The notes: a model not told the origin generated them from the letters alone. Positions 26,019 through 34,365 are shown, numbered from the stretch's first letter. The stretch: 64,000 nt of DNA from Bradyrhizobium sp. KBS0727 (GCF_005937885.2 NZ_CP042176.1:4087501-4151500), one strand, 5' to 3'. A program made the numbers and translations.

Positions 26019-27257
26019 TTAGCGCCGGTTGGCGAGAGGAACCACGTTGTGCAACGTTTCAATGCCGCTTTCAAGGAAGCGGCGCACGCCGCGCGCGGCT
26101 TGGCGGATTCGCTGCTCGTTTTCCACCATGGCGATGCGAACAAAGCCCTCGCCGTGCTCGCCGAAGGCGACGCCGGGCGAAACCACGACGCCGGATTTCT
26201 CCACCATCAGGGTCGCGAACTGCATGCTGCCGACGCTCTGGAAGTCCTTCGGCAGCGGCGCCCAGGCGAACATCGAGGCCTGGGGCGGCGGAATATCCCA
26301 CCCTGCCCGGCCAAACGACTCCACCAGCGCGTCGCGGCGCTTGCGGTAGGTATCGCGCATTTCCTTGATACAATCATCCGGCCCGTTCAGCGCGGCGGTG
26401 GCCGCCACCTGGACCGGCGTGAACGCGCCGTAATCGAGGTAGGATTTCACCCGTGCCAGGGCGGCGATGATCCGTTCGTTGCCGACCGCAAATCCCATGC
26501 GCCAGCCCGCCATCGAGAATGTCTTCGACATCGAGGTGAACTCGACGGTGACGTCGATCGCGCCGGGAACCTCGAGCACCGAGGGCGGCGGGTTCTTGTC
26601 GTCGAAATAGACTTCGGCGTAAGCGAGATCCGACAGGATGAAGATCTCGTGCTTCTTCGCGAATGCCACCAGGTCCCGGTAGAAATCGAGATCGGCGACA
26701 TAGGCGGTCGGATTGGAGGGATAGCAGACGATCAGCGCGATCGGCTTCGGAATCGAGTAGGCAATCGCACGCTCGACCGCTTCGAAGAACTGCGGCGTCG
26801 GCTCCGACGGCACCGAGCGGATCACGCCGCCGGCCATCAGGAAGCCGAAGGCGTGGATCGGATAGCTCGGATTGGGGCACAGCACGACGTCGCCGGGCGC
26901 GGTAATCGCCTGCGCCACGTTGGCAAAGCCTTCTTTGGAGCCCAGCGTCGCCACGACCTGGGTTTCGGGATTGAGTTTTACGCCGAACCGCCGCGCGTAA
27001 TAGGCAGCCTGTGCCTTGCGCAGACCGGTGATGCCGCGCGAGGCCGAATAGCGGTCGGTCCGCGGCTTGCCCAGCGTCTCCTTCAGTTTCTCGATCACGT
27101 GGGGCGGGGTCGGCAGGTCCGGGTTGCCCATGCCGAGGTCGATGATGTCGGCCCCGGCGTTCCGCGCGGCCGCCTTGGCCCGGTTGACCTGTTCGAACAC
27201 GTAAGGCGGCAGACGGCGGATACGATAGAAATCTTCCATGGGACCTTGCTCCGACAA
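26019..27257 (-). CDS. PLP aminotransferase (LL-diaminopimelate aminotransferase or alanine transaminase type)
   Basis: 412 residues of fold type I, class I/II. PLP-binding Lys245 lies in SMSKTFSMAGWRMGF; the NPTAY motif and the C-terminal Arg in GEGFVRIAMVEN are present. Rhizobial homologues are often labelled LL-diaminopimelate aminotransferase, but the sequence is equally close in layout to AlaC-type alanine aminotransferases. The neighbouring hom favours a role in aspartate-family or alanine metabolism. ATG 27239 is an alternative start. Confidence 0.85.
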   Translation of the reverse strand: MSEQGPMEDFYRIRRLPPYVFEQVNRAKAAARNAGADIIDLGMGNPDLPTPPHVIEKLKETLGKPRTDRYSASRGITGLRKAQAAYYARRFGVKLNPETQVVATLGSKEGFANVAQAITAPGDVVLCPNPSYPIHAFGFLMAGGVIRSVPSEPTPQFFEAVERAIAYSIPKPIALIVCYPSNPTAYVADLDFYRDLVAFAKKHEIFILSDLAYAEVYFDDKNPPPSVLEVPGAIDVTVEFTSMSKTFSMAGWRMGFAVGNERIIAALARVKSYLDYGAFTPVQVAATAALNGPDDCIKEMRDTYRKRRDALVESFGRAGWDIPPPQASMFAWAPLPKDFQSVGSMQFATLMVEKSGVVVSPGVAFGEHGEGFVRIAMVENEQRIRQAARGVRRFLESGIETLHNVVPLANRR

Positions 27258-27291
27258 CCCTACGGACAGAATCGCGGAACCCTTGGCGTTT

Positions 27292-27314
27292 CGAAGCCGA
27301 ATTCGGCTTCGTCC
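27292..27314. repeat. Perfect palindrome upstream of the aminotransferase
   Basis: CGAAGCCGAATTCGGCTTCG is a perfect 20-base dyad. It lies about 35 bases before the aminotransferase start. It could be an operator or an mRNA hairpin; no T-run follows on the minus strand. Confidence 0.5.
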
Positions 27315-27436
27315 AGAAGTCGCGCTTAATCAATGATTTAGAGCGAATTCAGGCGCAAGGTCCCGGCGCTGGACCCGCTATGCGGTTGAATTGGAGTTCT
27401 TTTTATCACGGGAGCCGGACAGCGCCAGCGCTTAGC

Positions 27437-27733
27437 TCATTTTGTGCCGGTTTTTGACCCGGCGCCGGTGGACGCCTGCCGGTCACGCGCCGCTACCAGT
27501 TCTGCCTGAATTTTGGCCAGCTCGGCGGGCTTCATCGCCGCCTCCTCGCGGTCCGGCGGCAGGTCGTGGACCGGCAGGTAACCGCCGGCTTCCTTCGGAC
27601 GCTGCGGCGCATCCGACGGCACGCCGACGCCGGGCATATCGGCGATCTGGGTCGAGCAGCCGCTTACCGCCAGCGCCGATGCAAACAGCGCCGCCATCGA
27701 CCACAACCTTATCGTCGTCCGCGCCACCGGCAT
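27437..27733 (-). CDS. Small lipoprotein
   Basis: 98 residues. Hydrophobic residues 9-24 lead to a lipobox AVSGC with the lipidated Cys26. Ser at +2 favours the outer membrane. The mature part is Pro-, Glu- and Ala-rich with a helical C-terminus (KPAELAKIQAELVAARDRQ) and a Gly/Thr/Lys tail. ATG 27733 is used; the longer frame to 27862 lacks the signal at its start. Similar small lipoproteins are common in Bradyrhizobium; function unknown. Confidence 0.75.
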   Translation of the reverse strand: MPVARTTIRLWSMAALFASALAVSGCSTQIADMPGVGVPSDAPQRPKEAGGYLPVHDLPPDREEAAMKPAELAKIQAELVAARDRQASTGAGSKTGTK

Positions 27734-28069
27734 CCGTCCCGAAGTCCCCTGCTCTCTGTCCCGTCGCCTGCATCTTGCCGACTGTGTACCGCGGACGTTT
27801 GGGTCGCACTGGTACGCGCCTTGCAGAGCAGAATTTGTGTGGCTGCATCCATCCGGACGCAACCAACCAATCGTTCAAACAATTGTCGTCCGAAACGATT
27901 AAAGCCCGAACAGCAAATCCGACCGGTGCGGCTTCAATGTGTCAGAACGACGAAAACATATCGCAGTGCAACAGGATTAACCCAAGAAGCCCACAAGTAA
28001 CCCCAAGGGCCGCCGCTGGCGCCAATCGACGCGGTGACGAACCCGAAATGAAGTTATAGTGTCCCTGAC
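27734..28069. other. Intergenic region between the lipoprotein and phaC
   Basis: 336 bases between divergent genes; both promoters should lie here. No convincing -35/-10 pair, repeat or RNA gene was found. Confidence 0.4.
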
Positions 28070-29875
28070 ATGACCGACGTTAACACCGAAACTCAGGCTC
28101 CGAAAGCATTCAACGCCGAAGCCTTCGCCATGAACATCGCCAAGGCGATGGAGACCAGCGGACAAGCGCTCGCGGCCTACCTCAAGCCGCGCGAGAACGG
28201 CGAGTTGAAGGACAAGCCGCCGAACGAAATCAGCGAGGTCATCAAGACCTTCTCGACGGTCGCCGAATACTGGCTGTCCGATCAGAACCGCGCTTCGGAT
28301 CTGCAGAGCAGGATGGCCAAGGCCTATCTAGATCTCTGGGGTTCGGCGGTGCGCCGCATGGCCGGCGAGGAGGCGAAGCCCGCGATCGAGCCGTCGCCGC
28401 GCGACAAGCGCTTCAAGGATCCGGAGTGGCGGTCGAACCAGTTCTTCGACTTCGTGCTGCAGCTTTATCTGCTCACCACGCAATGGGCGCAGGAGTTGGT
28501 GAAGAACGCCGAAGGCGTCGATCCGCACACCCGCAAGAAGGCCGAGTTCTACGTCCAGCAGATCACCAACGCGATCGCGCCGTCGAATTTCGTGTTCACC
28601 AATCCCGAAGTGCTGCGCGAGACGCTGGCCTCGAACGGCGGCAACCTCGTTCGCGGCATGAAGATGCTGGCGGAAGACATCGAGGCCGGACACGGCACGC
28701 TGCGCATCCGCCAGTCCGATCCGTCGAACCTCGTCGTCGGCGTCAACATGGCGACGACACCGGGCAAGGTGATCTTCCAGAACGAACTGATGCAACTGAT
28801 CCAGTACACGCCGGCCACGGAGACCGTGCTGCGCACGCCGCTTTTGATCGTGCCGCCATGGATCAACAAGTTCTACATTCTCGATCTCAAGCCGGAAAAA
28901 TCCTACATCAAGTGGTGCGTCGATCAGGGCATCACGGTGTTCGTGATCTCCTGGGTCAACCCGGACAAGGAACTCGGCAAGAAGACCTTCGACGACTACA
29001 TGAAGGAAGGCCCGCTCACGGCGATGGACGTGATCGAAAAGGTGACGGGCGAACTGAAGGTCCACACCGCCGGTTATTGCGTCGGCGGCACCCTGCTCGC
29101 CTCGACACTGGCATGGCTCGCCGAAAAGCGGCGCCAGCGCGTGACCTCGGCGACGTTCTTCGCCGCCCAGGTCGACTTCACCCATGCCGGCGATTTGCTC
29201 GTGTTCGTCGACGAAGACCAGATCTCGGCGCTCGAACGCGACATGCAGGCGTCCGGCGTGCTCGACGGCGGCAAGATGGCGATGGCCTTCAACATGCTGC
29301 GATCGAACGACCTGATCTGGTCCTATGTCGTCAGCAACTATCTGAAGGGGCAGCCGCCCTCCGCCTTCGACCTGCTGCACTGGAATTCCGACGCGACGCG
29401 GATGCCGGCCGCCAACCATTCCTATTACCTGCGCAACTGCTATCTCGAGAACCGGCTGTCGACCGGCAGCATGGTGCTCGACAACACGCTGCTCGATCTC
29501 TCGAAGGTCAAGGTGCCCGTCTACAACCTGGCAACGCGCGAGGATCACATCGCGCCGGCGGACTCGGTGCTCTACGGCTCGCAGTTCTTCGGCGGCCCGG
29601 TCAAATACGTGCTGTCGGGATCGGGCCATATCGCGGGTGTGATCAACCCGCCGGCCGGCGGCAAGTACCAGTACTGGACCAACGACAACATCACGAACAT
29701 CAAGCTCGCCGACTGGATCAAGGGTGCCACCGAGCACAAGGGATCGTGGTGGCCGGACTGGCAGCAATGGCTCGAGGGGCTCGACGCCGAGCGGGTGCCG
29801 GCGCGCGCGGTCGGCTCCGAGGCGATGCCGCCGATCGAGGACGCACCCGGCAGCTACGTCCGGGTTCGCGCGTAG
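28070..29875 (+). CDS. phaC: Poly(3-hydroxyalkanoate) synthase, class I
   Basis: Polymerises 3-hydroxyacyl-CoA into PHA storage granules. The 601 residues fit class I, which works without PhaE or PhaR. The lipase-like box GYCVGGT at 335-341 holds nucleophile Cys337. The catalytic Asp lies in REDHIAPADS and the His in GSGHIAGVINPP. The N-terminal domain that helps granule binding is complete. No phaA, phaB, phasin or depolymerase lies nearby, so the gene stands alone, divergent from the lipoprotein. The ribosome site is weak. Confidence 0.95.
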   Translation: MTDVNTETQAPKAFNAEAFAMNIAKAMETSGQALAAYLKPRENGELKDKPPNEISEVIKTFSTVAEYWLSDQNRASDLQSRMAKAYLDLWGSAVRRMAGEEAKPAIEPSPRDKRFKDPEWRSNQFFDFVLQLYLLTTQWAQELVKNAEGVDPHTRKKAEFYVQQITNAIAPSNFVFTNPEVLRETLASNGGNLVRGMKMLAEDIEAGHGTLRIRQSDPSNLVVGVNMATTPGKVIFQNELMQLIQYTPATETVLRTPLLIVPPWINKFYILDLKPEKSYIKWCVDQGITVFVISWVNPDKELGKKTFDDYMKEGPLTAMDVIEKVTGELKVHTAGYCVGGTLLASTLAWLAEKRRQRVTSATFFAAQVDFTHAGDLLVFVDEDQISALERDMQASGVLDGGKMAMAFNMLRSNDLIWSYVVSNYLKGQPPSAFDLLHWNSDATRMPAANHSYYLRNCYLENRLSTGSMVLDNTLLDLSKVKVPVYNLATREDHIAPADSVLYGSQFFGGPVKYVLSGSGHIAGVINPPAGGKYQYWTNDNITNIKLADWIKGATEHKGSWWPDWQQWLEGLDAERVPARAVGSEAMPPIEDAPGSYVRVRA

Positions 29876-29911
29876 CACTGACGCGCAGACTTGGTTATAA
29901 ACAATTGTCCA

Positions 29912-29989
29912 CTAGTGCTGCCGATTTGAAGTTCCTGCACCGTTGCCGCAAGCTCTCCTCAGGAACTTCAAATCGATGAGCAGCACTAG
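29912..29989. repeat. Long palindrome downstream of phaC (first of two)
   Basis: CTAGTGCTG and CGATTTGAAGTTCCTG on the left pair with CAGGAACTTCAAATCG and CAGCACTAG on the right. The right arm has 5 extra bases (ATGAG). The 25-bp stem has a loop of about 20 bases and no T-run, so it is MITE-like rather than a terminator. Confidence 0.75.
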
Positions 29990-30005
29990 AATCGTATATG
30001 ATGGT

Positions 30006-30078
30006 TGATGCCCCTCTTATTTCCGAAGTTCGTATCGGGGGCGCAGCAAGGGTTTACGAACTTCGGAAACGGGCATCA
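30006..30078. repeat. Long palindrome upstream of the MAPEG gene (second of two)
   Basis: TGATGCCC and TTTCCGAAGTTCGTA pair with TACGAACTTCGGAAA and GGGCATCA across a loop of about 20 bases. It differs in sequence from the palindrome 16 bases upstream but has the same size and architecture. Confidence 0.75.
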
Positions 30079-30111
30079 GCCCGGGATTCGAAATCAGTTG
30101 AGGGGGAACTC

Positions 30112-30510
30112 ATGACGCGCGAATTGTTCTGGCTGGCTCTGACCGTGATTTTGACCGGCCTGCTGTGGGTCCCCTACGTGCTCAATCGCTGTCAGGTGCG
30201 CGGCCTCGGCGGCGCCATGGCCAACCCGTCGCGCAACGACAAGCCGCATGCGGAATGGGCCAACCGGCTGATGTTCGCGCATGACAATGCGATCGAGAAC
30301 CTCATCATCTTCGCGCCGCTGGTCCTGATCCTCAACGCGATCGACTATTCGACCAAATGGACCGTGCTCGCCTGCGCGGTCTACTTCTGGTCCCGCGTCG
30401 CGCACCTGATCGTCTATACGCTCGGCCTGCCGGTGTTTCGCACGCTGGCCTTCACCGTCGGCTTCATCGCCCAGGCCGTGCTGGCGCTGGCGATCTTCAA
30501 GATCGTCTAA
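30112..30510 (+). CDS. MAPEG family membrane protein
   Basis: 132 residues with four predicted helices (about 5-22, 60-78, 84-102, 110-131). The segment NRLMFAHDNAIENLIIFAPLVL carries the MAPEG signature of membrane-bound eicosanoid/glutathione-metabolising proteins. Bacterial members are mostly uncharacterised. ATG 30112 has GAGGGGG 6 bases upstream. The frame is open to 29998, but that part is the palindromic repeat. It converges with the methyltransferase at 30523. Confidence 0.85.
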   Translation: MTRELFWLALTVILTGLLWVPYVLNRCQVRGLGGAMANPSRNDKPHAEWANRLMFAHDNAIENLIIFAPLVLILNAIDYSTKWTVLACAVYFWSRVAHLIVYTLGLPVFRTLAFTVGFIAQAVLALAIFKIV

Positions 30511-30522
30511 GCGGCCGAGCGT

Positions 30523-31116
30523 TCAGGCGCTCTTCCTTGCGACGACAAACAGCATCGAAGCCTGTTTGTCGTCGAAGCCCCTGACCTCGCCGCTCTCGAT
30601 CTCCAGTGAACTCCACTTCCCCGCCTGGGCGTAAGTGGCGCGCAGCCAGTCCGGCGACGGATAATTGTAGTAGCGATTAAGCGTATCGCGCCCGTCGACG
30701 TCGCCAGCCTTGTAACTCGCGTAGAAGAAGCCTCCGGGCTTGAGCGCCCGCCAGATCAGCGCCAGAACGTCGGCAAGTTGATCGCGGGGAACGTGCAATA
30801 GGCAGGCATTGGCCCAGACCGCGTCGTACGCCTCGACTTCATTGATATCCCCGAACAGCAGCGTCTCGACCGGACGGCCGAGACGCTTGGCGGCGATGTC
30901 GGCCAATTCCGGTGACCCGTCGGTCGCCCGAACATCGAACCCCCGTGCCAGCATTTCCGCGGAATCGCCACCGGCGCCGCATCCGAGTTCGAGGATGGCG
31001 GCACCCGGGGCGAGCTGCGCGAGAAAACGCGCCATCCGCGCGTGGCGCGAGGTAATCTCGCGCTGCGCATAAGCCTCGGCATTGCGCCGGTAGAATTGCA
31101 GCGTGTCGTCGTCCAC
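30523..31116 (-). CDS. Class I SAM-dependent methyltransferase
   Basis: 197 residues. Motif I is LELGCGAGGDS (about 42-52), followed by an acidic motif II (RATDGSPEL) and a post-II segment (YDAVWANACLLHVP), as in TehB/UbiE-like small methyltransferases. The acceptor is unknown. The argC stop lies 12 bases upstream on the same strand, so it may be the third gene of the paiB-argC operon and share its arginine attenuation. Confidence 0.85.
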   Translation of the reverse strand: MDDDTLQFYRRNAEAYAQREITSRHARMARFLAQLAPGAAILELGCGAGGDSAEMLARGFDVRATDGSPELADIAAKRLGRPVETLLFGDINEVEAYDAVWANACLLHVPRDQLADVLALIWRALKPGGFFYASYKAGDVDGRDTLNRYYNYPSPDWLRATYAQAGKWSSLEIESGEVRGFDDKQASMLFVVARKSA

Positions 31117-31128
31117 CGGCCGGCTTCC

Positions 31129-32118
31129 CTATGCGTCCGCAAGCCCCAGCATCAGCCGCATGTTCTGCACCGCCGCCCCCGACGCGCCCTTGCCGAGATT
31201 GTCCAGCCGCGCGACCAAAACCGCTTGCCGATGCTTCTCGCTGGCGAACACGTAGAGCTCGAGCATATTGGTCTCGTTGAGTGCCTCCGGCTCGAGCTTT
31301 CCGTTCCTGGTCGCGTCGTCGAGCGGCTTGACCGAGACGTATTTGCTCCCGGCGTAACGCTTCGACAGCGCCGCCTGCAAGGCTGCGCCATCAGGCTTGC
31401 CCGGCAGCGTGTCGAGATGCAGCGGCACCGACACCAGCATGCCCTGCCGGTAGTTGCCGACCGACGGCACGAAGATCGGCCGTCGCGTCAGATGCGAGTA
31501 AAGCTGCGTCTCCGGCAGGTGCTTGTGCTCGAAGCCGAGACCGTAGAGTTCGAAAGCCGGCGCCGAGCCGTCTTCGAAACTGGCGATCATCGTCTTGCCG
31601 CCACCGGAATAGCCGCTCACCGCATTGATGGTGACCGGATAGTCCGCGGGCACCAGACCGGCGTCGACCAGCGGCCGCAAAAGCGCGATCGCACCAGTCG
31701 GATAGCAGCCCGGATTCGAGACTTTGCGCGCGTTGCGGATCTTGTCGACCTGGTCAGGTGCAAGTTCCGGAAAGCCGTAGGCCCAGTCAGGCGCGACGCG
31801 GAAGGCAGTCGAGGCATCCAGCACCTTGGGCGCAGCAGTACCCATGCTGTCGATCAGCTTGACCGTCTCCTTCGCGGCGTCATCCGGCAGGCAGAGGATC
31901 ACGAGGTCGACGTCCTTCATCAGCGCCTTCTTCGCTTCCGGATCCTTGCGCTTGTCGTCGGCGATGCTTGCCACCGCCACGTCGTTCTGCGCGCTGAGCC
32001 GCTCGGCAATGCCGAGGCCGGTCGTCCCGGAGCCGCCGTCAACGAACACGACGGGCTTCTTCGCGGTGCCGCCGGTCTGGGCCTGGCCTTTCGGCAGCTT
32101 GGTGTCGGAAACGGTCAT
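31129..32118 (-). CDS. argC: N-acetyl-gamma-glutamyl-phosphate reductase (type 2)
   Basis: The third step of arginine synthesis: NADPH reduction of N-acetylglutamyl phosphate. 329 residues. The nucleotide-binding region reads VDGGSGTTGLGIAERL and the catalytic Cys lies in SNPGCYPTGAIALL. Its start ATG overlaps the stop of the paiB-like gene (ATGA, 32115-32118), so the two are translationally coupled and should both respond to the arginine leader upstream. Confidence 0.95.
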   Translation of the reverse strand: MTVSDTKLPKGQAQTGGTAKKPVVFVDGGSGTTGLGIAERLSAQNDVAVASIADDKRKDPEAKKALMKDVDLVILCLPDDAAKETVKLIDSMGTAAPKVLDASTAFRVAPDWAYGFPELAPDQVDKIRNARKVSNPGCYPTGAIALLRPLVDAGLVPADYPVTINAVSGYSGGGKTMIASFEDGSAPAFELYGLGFEHKHLPETQLYSHLTRRPIFVPSVGNYRQGMLVSVPLHLDTLPGKPDGAALQAALSKRYAGSKYVSVKPLDDATRNGKLEPEALNETNMLELYVFASEKHRQAVLVARLDNLGKGASGAAVQNMRLMLGLADA

Positions 32119-32801
32119 GTCGCATTCCTTTCGGAGGAAATCGTTGAATCGGTTTGTGGTGCATTGGCCGGGAACGCCAGCGGGCGCGCCTCGCGCATCA
32201 GGCCGGCGATCACACGCGCATCGGCGTCGGGCTGCGCGGCCAACGCTTCGGTCAGCGCGGTGTAATCCGCGTCCGACTTGTGCTGGTTCAGTTTGAAGCT
32301 GCCTTCGATCTCCTCCACCGTCATCACCATACCCACGATCGCCTTCTTCATCGCCTCAAGCCGCCCGGCCGTCATCTTCGACGACACCCAGGGCTTCTTC
32401 GGCAACAGTCGGCCCTCGAACTTGGCGCTGAGCGTCTCGATCTGCTCGGCAAGTTCGTCGTCGGACAGTCGCCGTACCGTGCCCGTCAGATGCACCGCTT
32501 GATAAAGCCAGGTCGGCACCTGGTCCGGCGAGACATACCAGTCCGGCGACACATAGGCATCCGCGCCGCTGACGGCCAGCAGCCAGGACGTGGTCCCGTC
32601 GGCCAGTTTTATCAGCGGATTGTTACGGGCAACATGAAACGCCGCCCGCGGCGTGCCGTCGTCGGCAAAGGAAAGATAGAACGGCAGCGACGAGGCAATC
32701 GGCTTGATGCCATCCCACGCGCAGGCCAGGCCAAAGCCGCGCGCTTCCGCAAACGCAAGGCTTGCGGCGCGATCGGACTTGAACATCGGAGGCGTATACA
32801 T
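32115..32801 (-). CDS. FMN-binding protein, PaiB family
   Basis: 228 residues of the PaiB/FMN-binding negative transcriptional regulator family, named for B. subtilis PaiB. The split-barrel FMN domain has AFHVARNNPL and the conserved PTWLYQAVHLTG; the C-terminal KPWVSSKM and FKLNQHKSD are typical. Many relatives are probably flavin enzymes rather than DNA-binding regulators. AGGAG lies 6 bases before ATG 32801. It is the first gene of an operon with argC, behind the arginine attenuator, so a role connected to arginine or polyamine metabolism is likely but unproven. Confidence 0.88.
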   Translation of the reverse strand: MYTPPMFKSDRAASLAFAEARGFGLACAWDGIKPIASSLPFYLSFADDGTPRAAFHVARNNPLIKLADGTTSWLLAVSGADAYVSPDWYVSPDQVPTWLYQAVHLTGTVRRLSDDELAEQIETLSAKFEGRLLPKKPWVSSKMTAGRLEAMKKAIVGMVMTVEEIEGSFKLNQHKSDADYTALTEALAAQPDADARVIAGLMREARPLAFPANAPQTDSTISSERNAT

Positions 32802-32857
32802 TTGGAACTCCTGCTTAACGTAGGAGCCGCCAGATCAGACCGCGTTTTTGGAAGAGG

Positions 32858-32884
32858 AAAAGCCGCGGGACTGGATCCGGCGGC
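32858..32884 (-). terminator. Attenuator terminator upstream of the paiB-like/argC operon
   Basis: On the minus strand GCCGCcGG (32884-32877) pairs with CCGCGGC (32868-32862): seven pairs with one bulged C and an 8-base loop, then TTTT (32861-32858) and a pyrimidine-rich tail. It lies between the leader stop and the first gene. Confidence 0.7.
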
Positions 32885-32941
32885 AGGGGCGACAATCTAA
32901 ACGCAGACGTCCGCCCATACCGCGAGAATGCGGCGGCGGCG
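32858..32941 (-). promoter_or_regulatory. Arginine-type transcription attenuator
   Basis: The Arg codons (32941-32930) and bases just before them can pair with GCGG and GGGCGG of the segment 32923-32909. That same segment can instead pair with 32893-32880: 13 pairs, one mismatch, one bulge. This second pairing ties up the 5' arm of the terminator at 32884-32877. A ribosome stalled at the Arg codons would favour this antiterminator; one that reaches the TAG would favour the terminator. All pairings were traced by hand. Confidence 0.75.
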
Positions 32942-32971
32942 GGCGGTCAGAATGGTCAAGGCGTTGATCAT
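32897..32971 (-). CDS. Arginine leader peptide
   Basis: A 24-residue frame from ATG 32971 to TAG 32899-32897. Residues 11-14 are four consecutive Arg, all CGC. No Shine-Dalgarno precedes it, and the promoter places +1 on its ATG. It lies 96 bases upstream of an operon whose second gene is argC. The tandem Arg codons, the following terminator and the competing stem make this a leader peptide that senses charged Arg-tRNA. It is too short for normal gene finders. Confidence 0.82.
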   Translation of the reverse strand: MINALTILTARRRRILAVWADVCV

Positions 32972-33007
32972 GGGCGGGGCTATAAGGCCGCGCCCGATTT
33001 TCGTCAA
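32972..33007 (-). promoter_or_regulatory. Promoter of the arginine leader and paiB-like/argC operon
   Basis: On the minus strand TTGACG (33007-33002), a 17-base spacer and TATAGC (32984-32979), then 7 bases to the ATG at 32971. Spacing is ideal for sigma-70 and puts +1 on the A of ATG. Confidence 0.7.
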
Positions 33008-33017
33008 GGTGTCCCCC

Positions 33018-33098
33018 GTCGTTCCGGGATGGTCCGCAGGACCAGACCCGGAAGTTCGAGATTCCGGGTTCGATGCTTACGCATCGCCCCGGAATGAC
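33018..33098. repeat. Palindromic repeat, family A copy 3
   Basis: Arms GTCGTTCCGGGATGGTCC and the complementary CCCCGGAATGAC end, with inner stems. It lies just beyond the MBL gene stop (33108) and about 10 bases upstream of the arginine promoter. Confidence 0.85.
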
Positions 33099-33107
33099 AC
33101 CAAGGCC

Positions 33108-34097
33108 TCAGATCACCGGGCTCCATTGGGCGGGCACCAGGCGGTAACCGCTGCCTTCCTTGACGATGTTGCCGAGGCCGGGGAATGGGTAGTGGAAGCC
33201 CTGAACCCGCATTTTGTCGGCGGCCAGCATGTCATAGACCCGGCGGCGGGTGGCTTCGGCCATTGCGGCATCCTGGTCAAAGAACGCGCGCCAGCCCGGA
33301 TTGGCGACGAACAGCGCCGGATGATTGGTGACGTCGGACTGGATGAAGACCTTGTCGGCACCGGAAGACAGCACATACGAAGTATGTCCGGGCGTATGAC
33401 CGGGAGTTTCCATTGCGAGCAATCCCGGCACGACTTCCTTGCCCCACTCGTAAGGCGTCGCCTTCTTTTTCAGCCCCGCTTCGAGCACGCGCCGCGCGTT
33501 CTTGAAAACAGTCTGCATCCGGCCTTCCGGCGCACGGCTCATCTCGCCGTCGTCCATGAAAAATTTCCATTCCACCGCCGGCACCAGCACTTCCGCGTTC
33601 GGGAACGCGAGCTTGCCGTCCGCGTTCAGCAGCCCGTTGATGTGATCGCCATGGAAATGCGAGATCACGACAGTATCGACTGCTTCGAGCGGTATCCCTG
33701 AAGCGATCAGATTGGTCTGGAACTGGCCGTTCGTGCCCTTGCTGGCGGCAAGTCCGTCGGGACCCATGCCGGTGTCGAGTATAATCACCTTGCCGCCCAT
33801 CTTGATGGCAAGCGGCGTGAACAAGAGCGTCATCTTGTCCTGAGGCAGGAAGGCCTTGTCGAGCGCGGCTTTGACATCGTCCAGTTTGGCGTTGGGGATA
33901 AAGCTTTCGGCAAGCGCAAACGTCGTCGAGCCGTCGAAAATGGGATTCACCTCGATGTCGCCAACTTTGTAGCGATAGAAGCTCGGCGCCTGCTTGTCGG
34001 CCATCGGGGCGGTCGCGTGGGCGGAAAGAGCTGGTAGCAGCGGCGCGCTGACGATGCCGGCAGCGCCGGCCAGCATGTGACGTCGTGTCAATTCCAT
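33108..34097 (-). CDS. Exported MBL-fold metallo-hydrolase
   Basis: 329 residues. The N-terminus TRRHMLAGAAG plus a hydrophobic stretch looks like a Tat signal, with cleavage near ALSAHA. The metallo-beta-lactamase motif HFHGDH is at 147-152, with later ligands in ETPGHTPGHTSYV and SDVTNHP. It is close to the class containing lactonases and methyl parathion hydrolase-like enzymes; the substrate is unknown. It converges on the arginine-regulated operon region, with a family A repeat between. Confidence 0.88.
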   Translation of the reverse strand: MELTRRHMLAGAAGIVSAPLLPALSAHATAPMADKQAPSFYRYKVGDIEVNPIFDGSTTFALAESFIPNAKLDDVKAALDKAFLPQDKMTLLFTPLAIKMGGKVIILDTGMGPDGLAASKGTNGQFQTNLIASGIPLEAVDTVVISHFHGDHINGLLNADGKLAFPNAEVLVPAVEWKFFMDDGEMSRAPEGRMQTVFKNARRVLEAGLKKKATPYEWGKEVVPGLLAMETPGHTPGHTSYVLSSGADKVFIQSDVTNHPALFVANPGWRAFFDQDAAMAEATRRRVYDMLAADKMRVQGFHYPFPGLGNIVKEGSGYRLVPAQWSPVI

Positions 34098-34313
34098 GGG
34101 GTGTCCTCCCTGTGAGACGATGCTATCAGCGGCTTTTCCCGCTTTTTTTTGATCTCGTTGGCGGCGTCATTTTTAGCAGCGTTTCGCCGTCAAGGCGATG
34201 ACGCTGTCTTGTCGGCTAACCCCTGTATGGCGGGGTTATTCCGGCCGCAAGCGTCAGCCGGCAAGCAACTGTTAATCAGTTTGGGCGGCGGCCTAAATTT
34301 TTTCAGAACCCCT
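34098..34313. other. Intergenic region upstream of the heat-shock promoter
   Basis: No gene. A dyad TAACCCC/GGGGTTA with a 7-base loop lies at about 34218-34238. The start regions of the MBL gene and of hsp20 diverge here. Confidence 0.4.
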
Positions 34314-34343
34314 CTTGAACTTTTTTCGGGCCTGCCAATTATT
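34314..34343 (+). promoter_or_regulatory. Possible RpoH (sigma-32) promoter of hsp20
   Basis: CTTGAAC (34314-34320), then about 15 bases, then CCAATTAT (34335-34342). The -35 fits the RpoH consensus well, the -10 only loosely. It would give a 5' leader of about 105 bases, the right size for the thermosensor. Confidence 0.45.
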
Positions 34344-34365
34344 TTGTTCGCCGCACCCGGTGTGG

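Noticed and set aside
28328..29878. 516-codon frame antisense to phaC
   Set aside because: Shadow; phaC is certain and the antisense product has no features.
29998..30111. N-terminal extension of the MAPEG protein
   Set aside because: It is the coding read of a palindromic repeat; a good ribosome site lies before ATG 30112.
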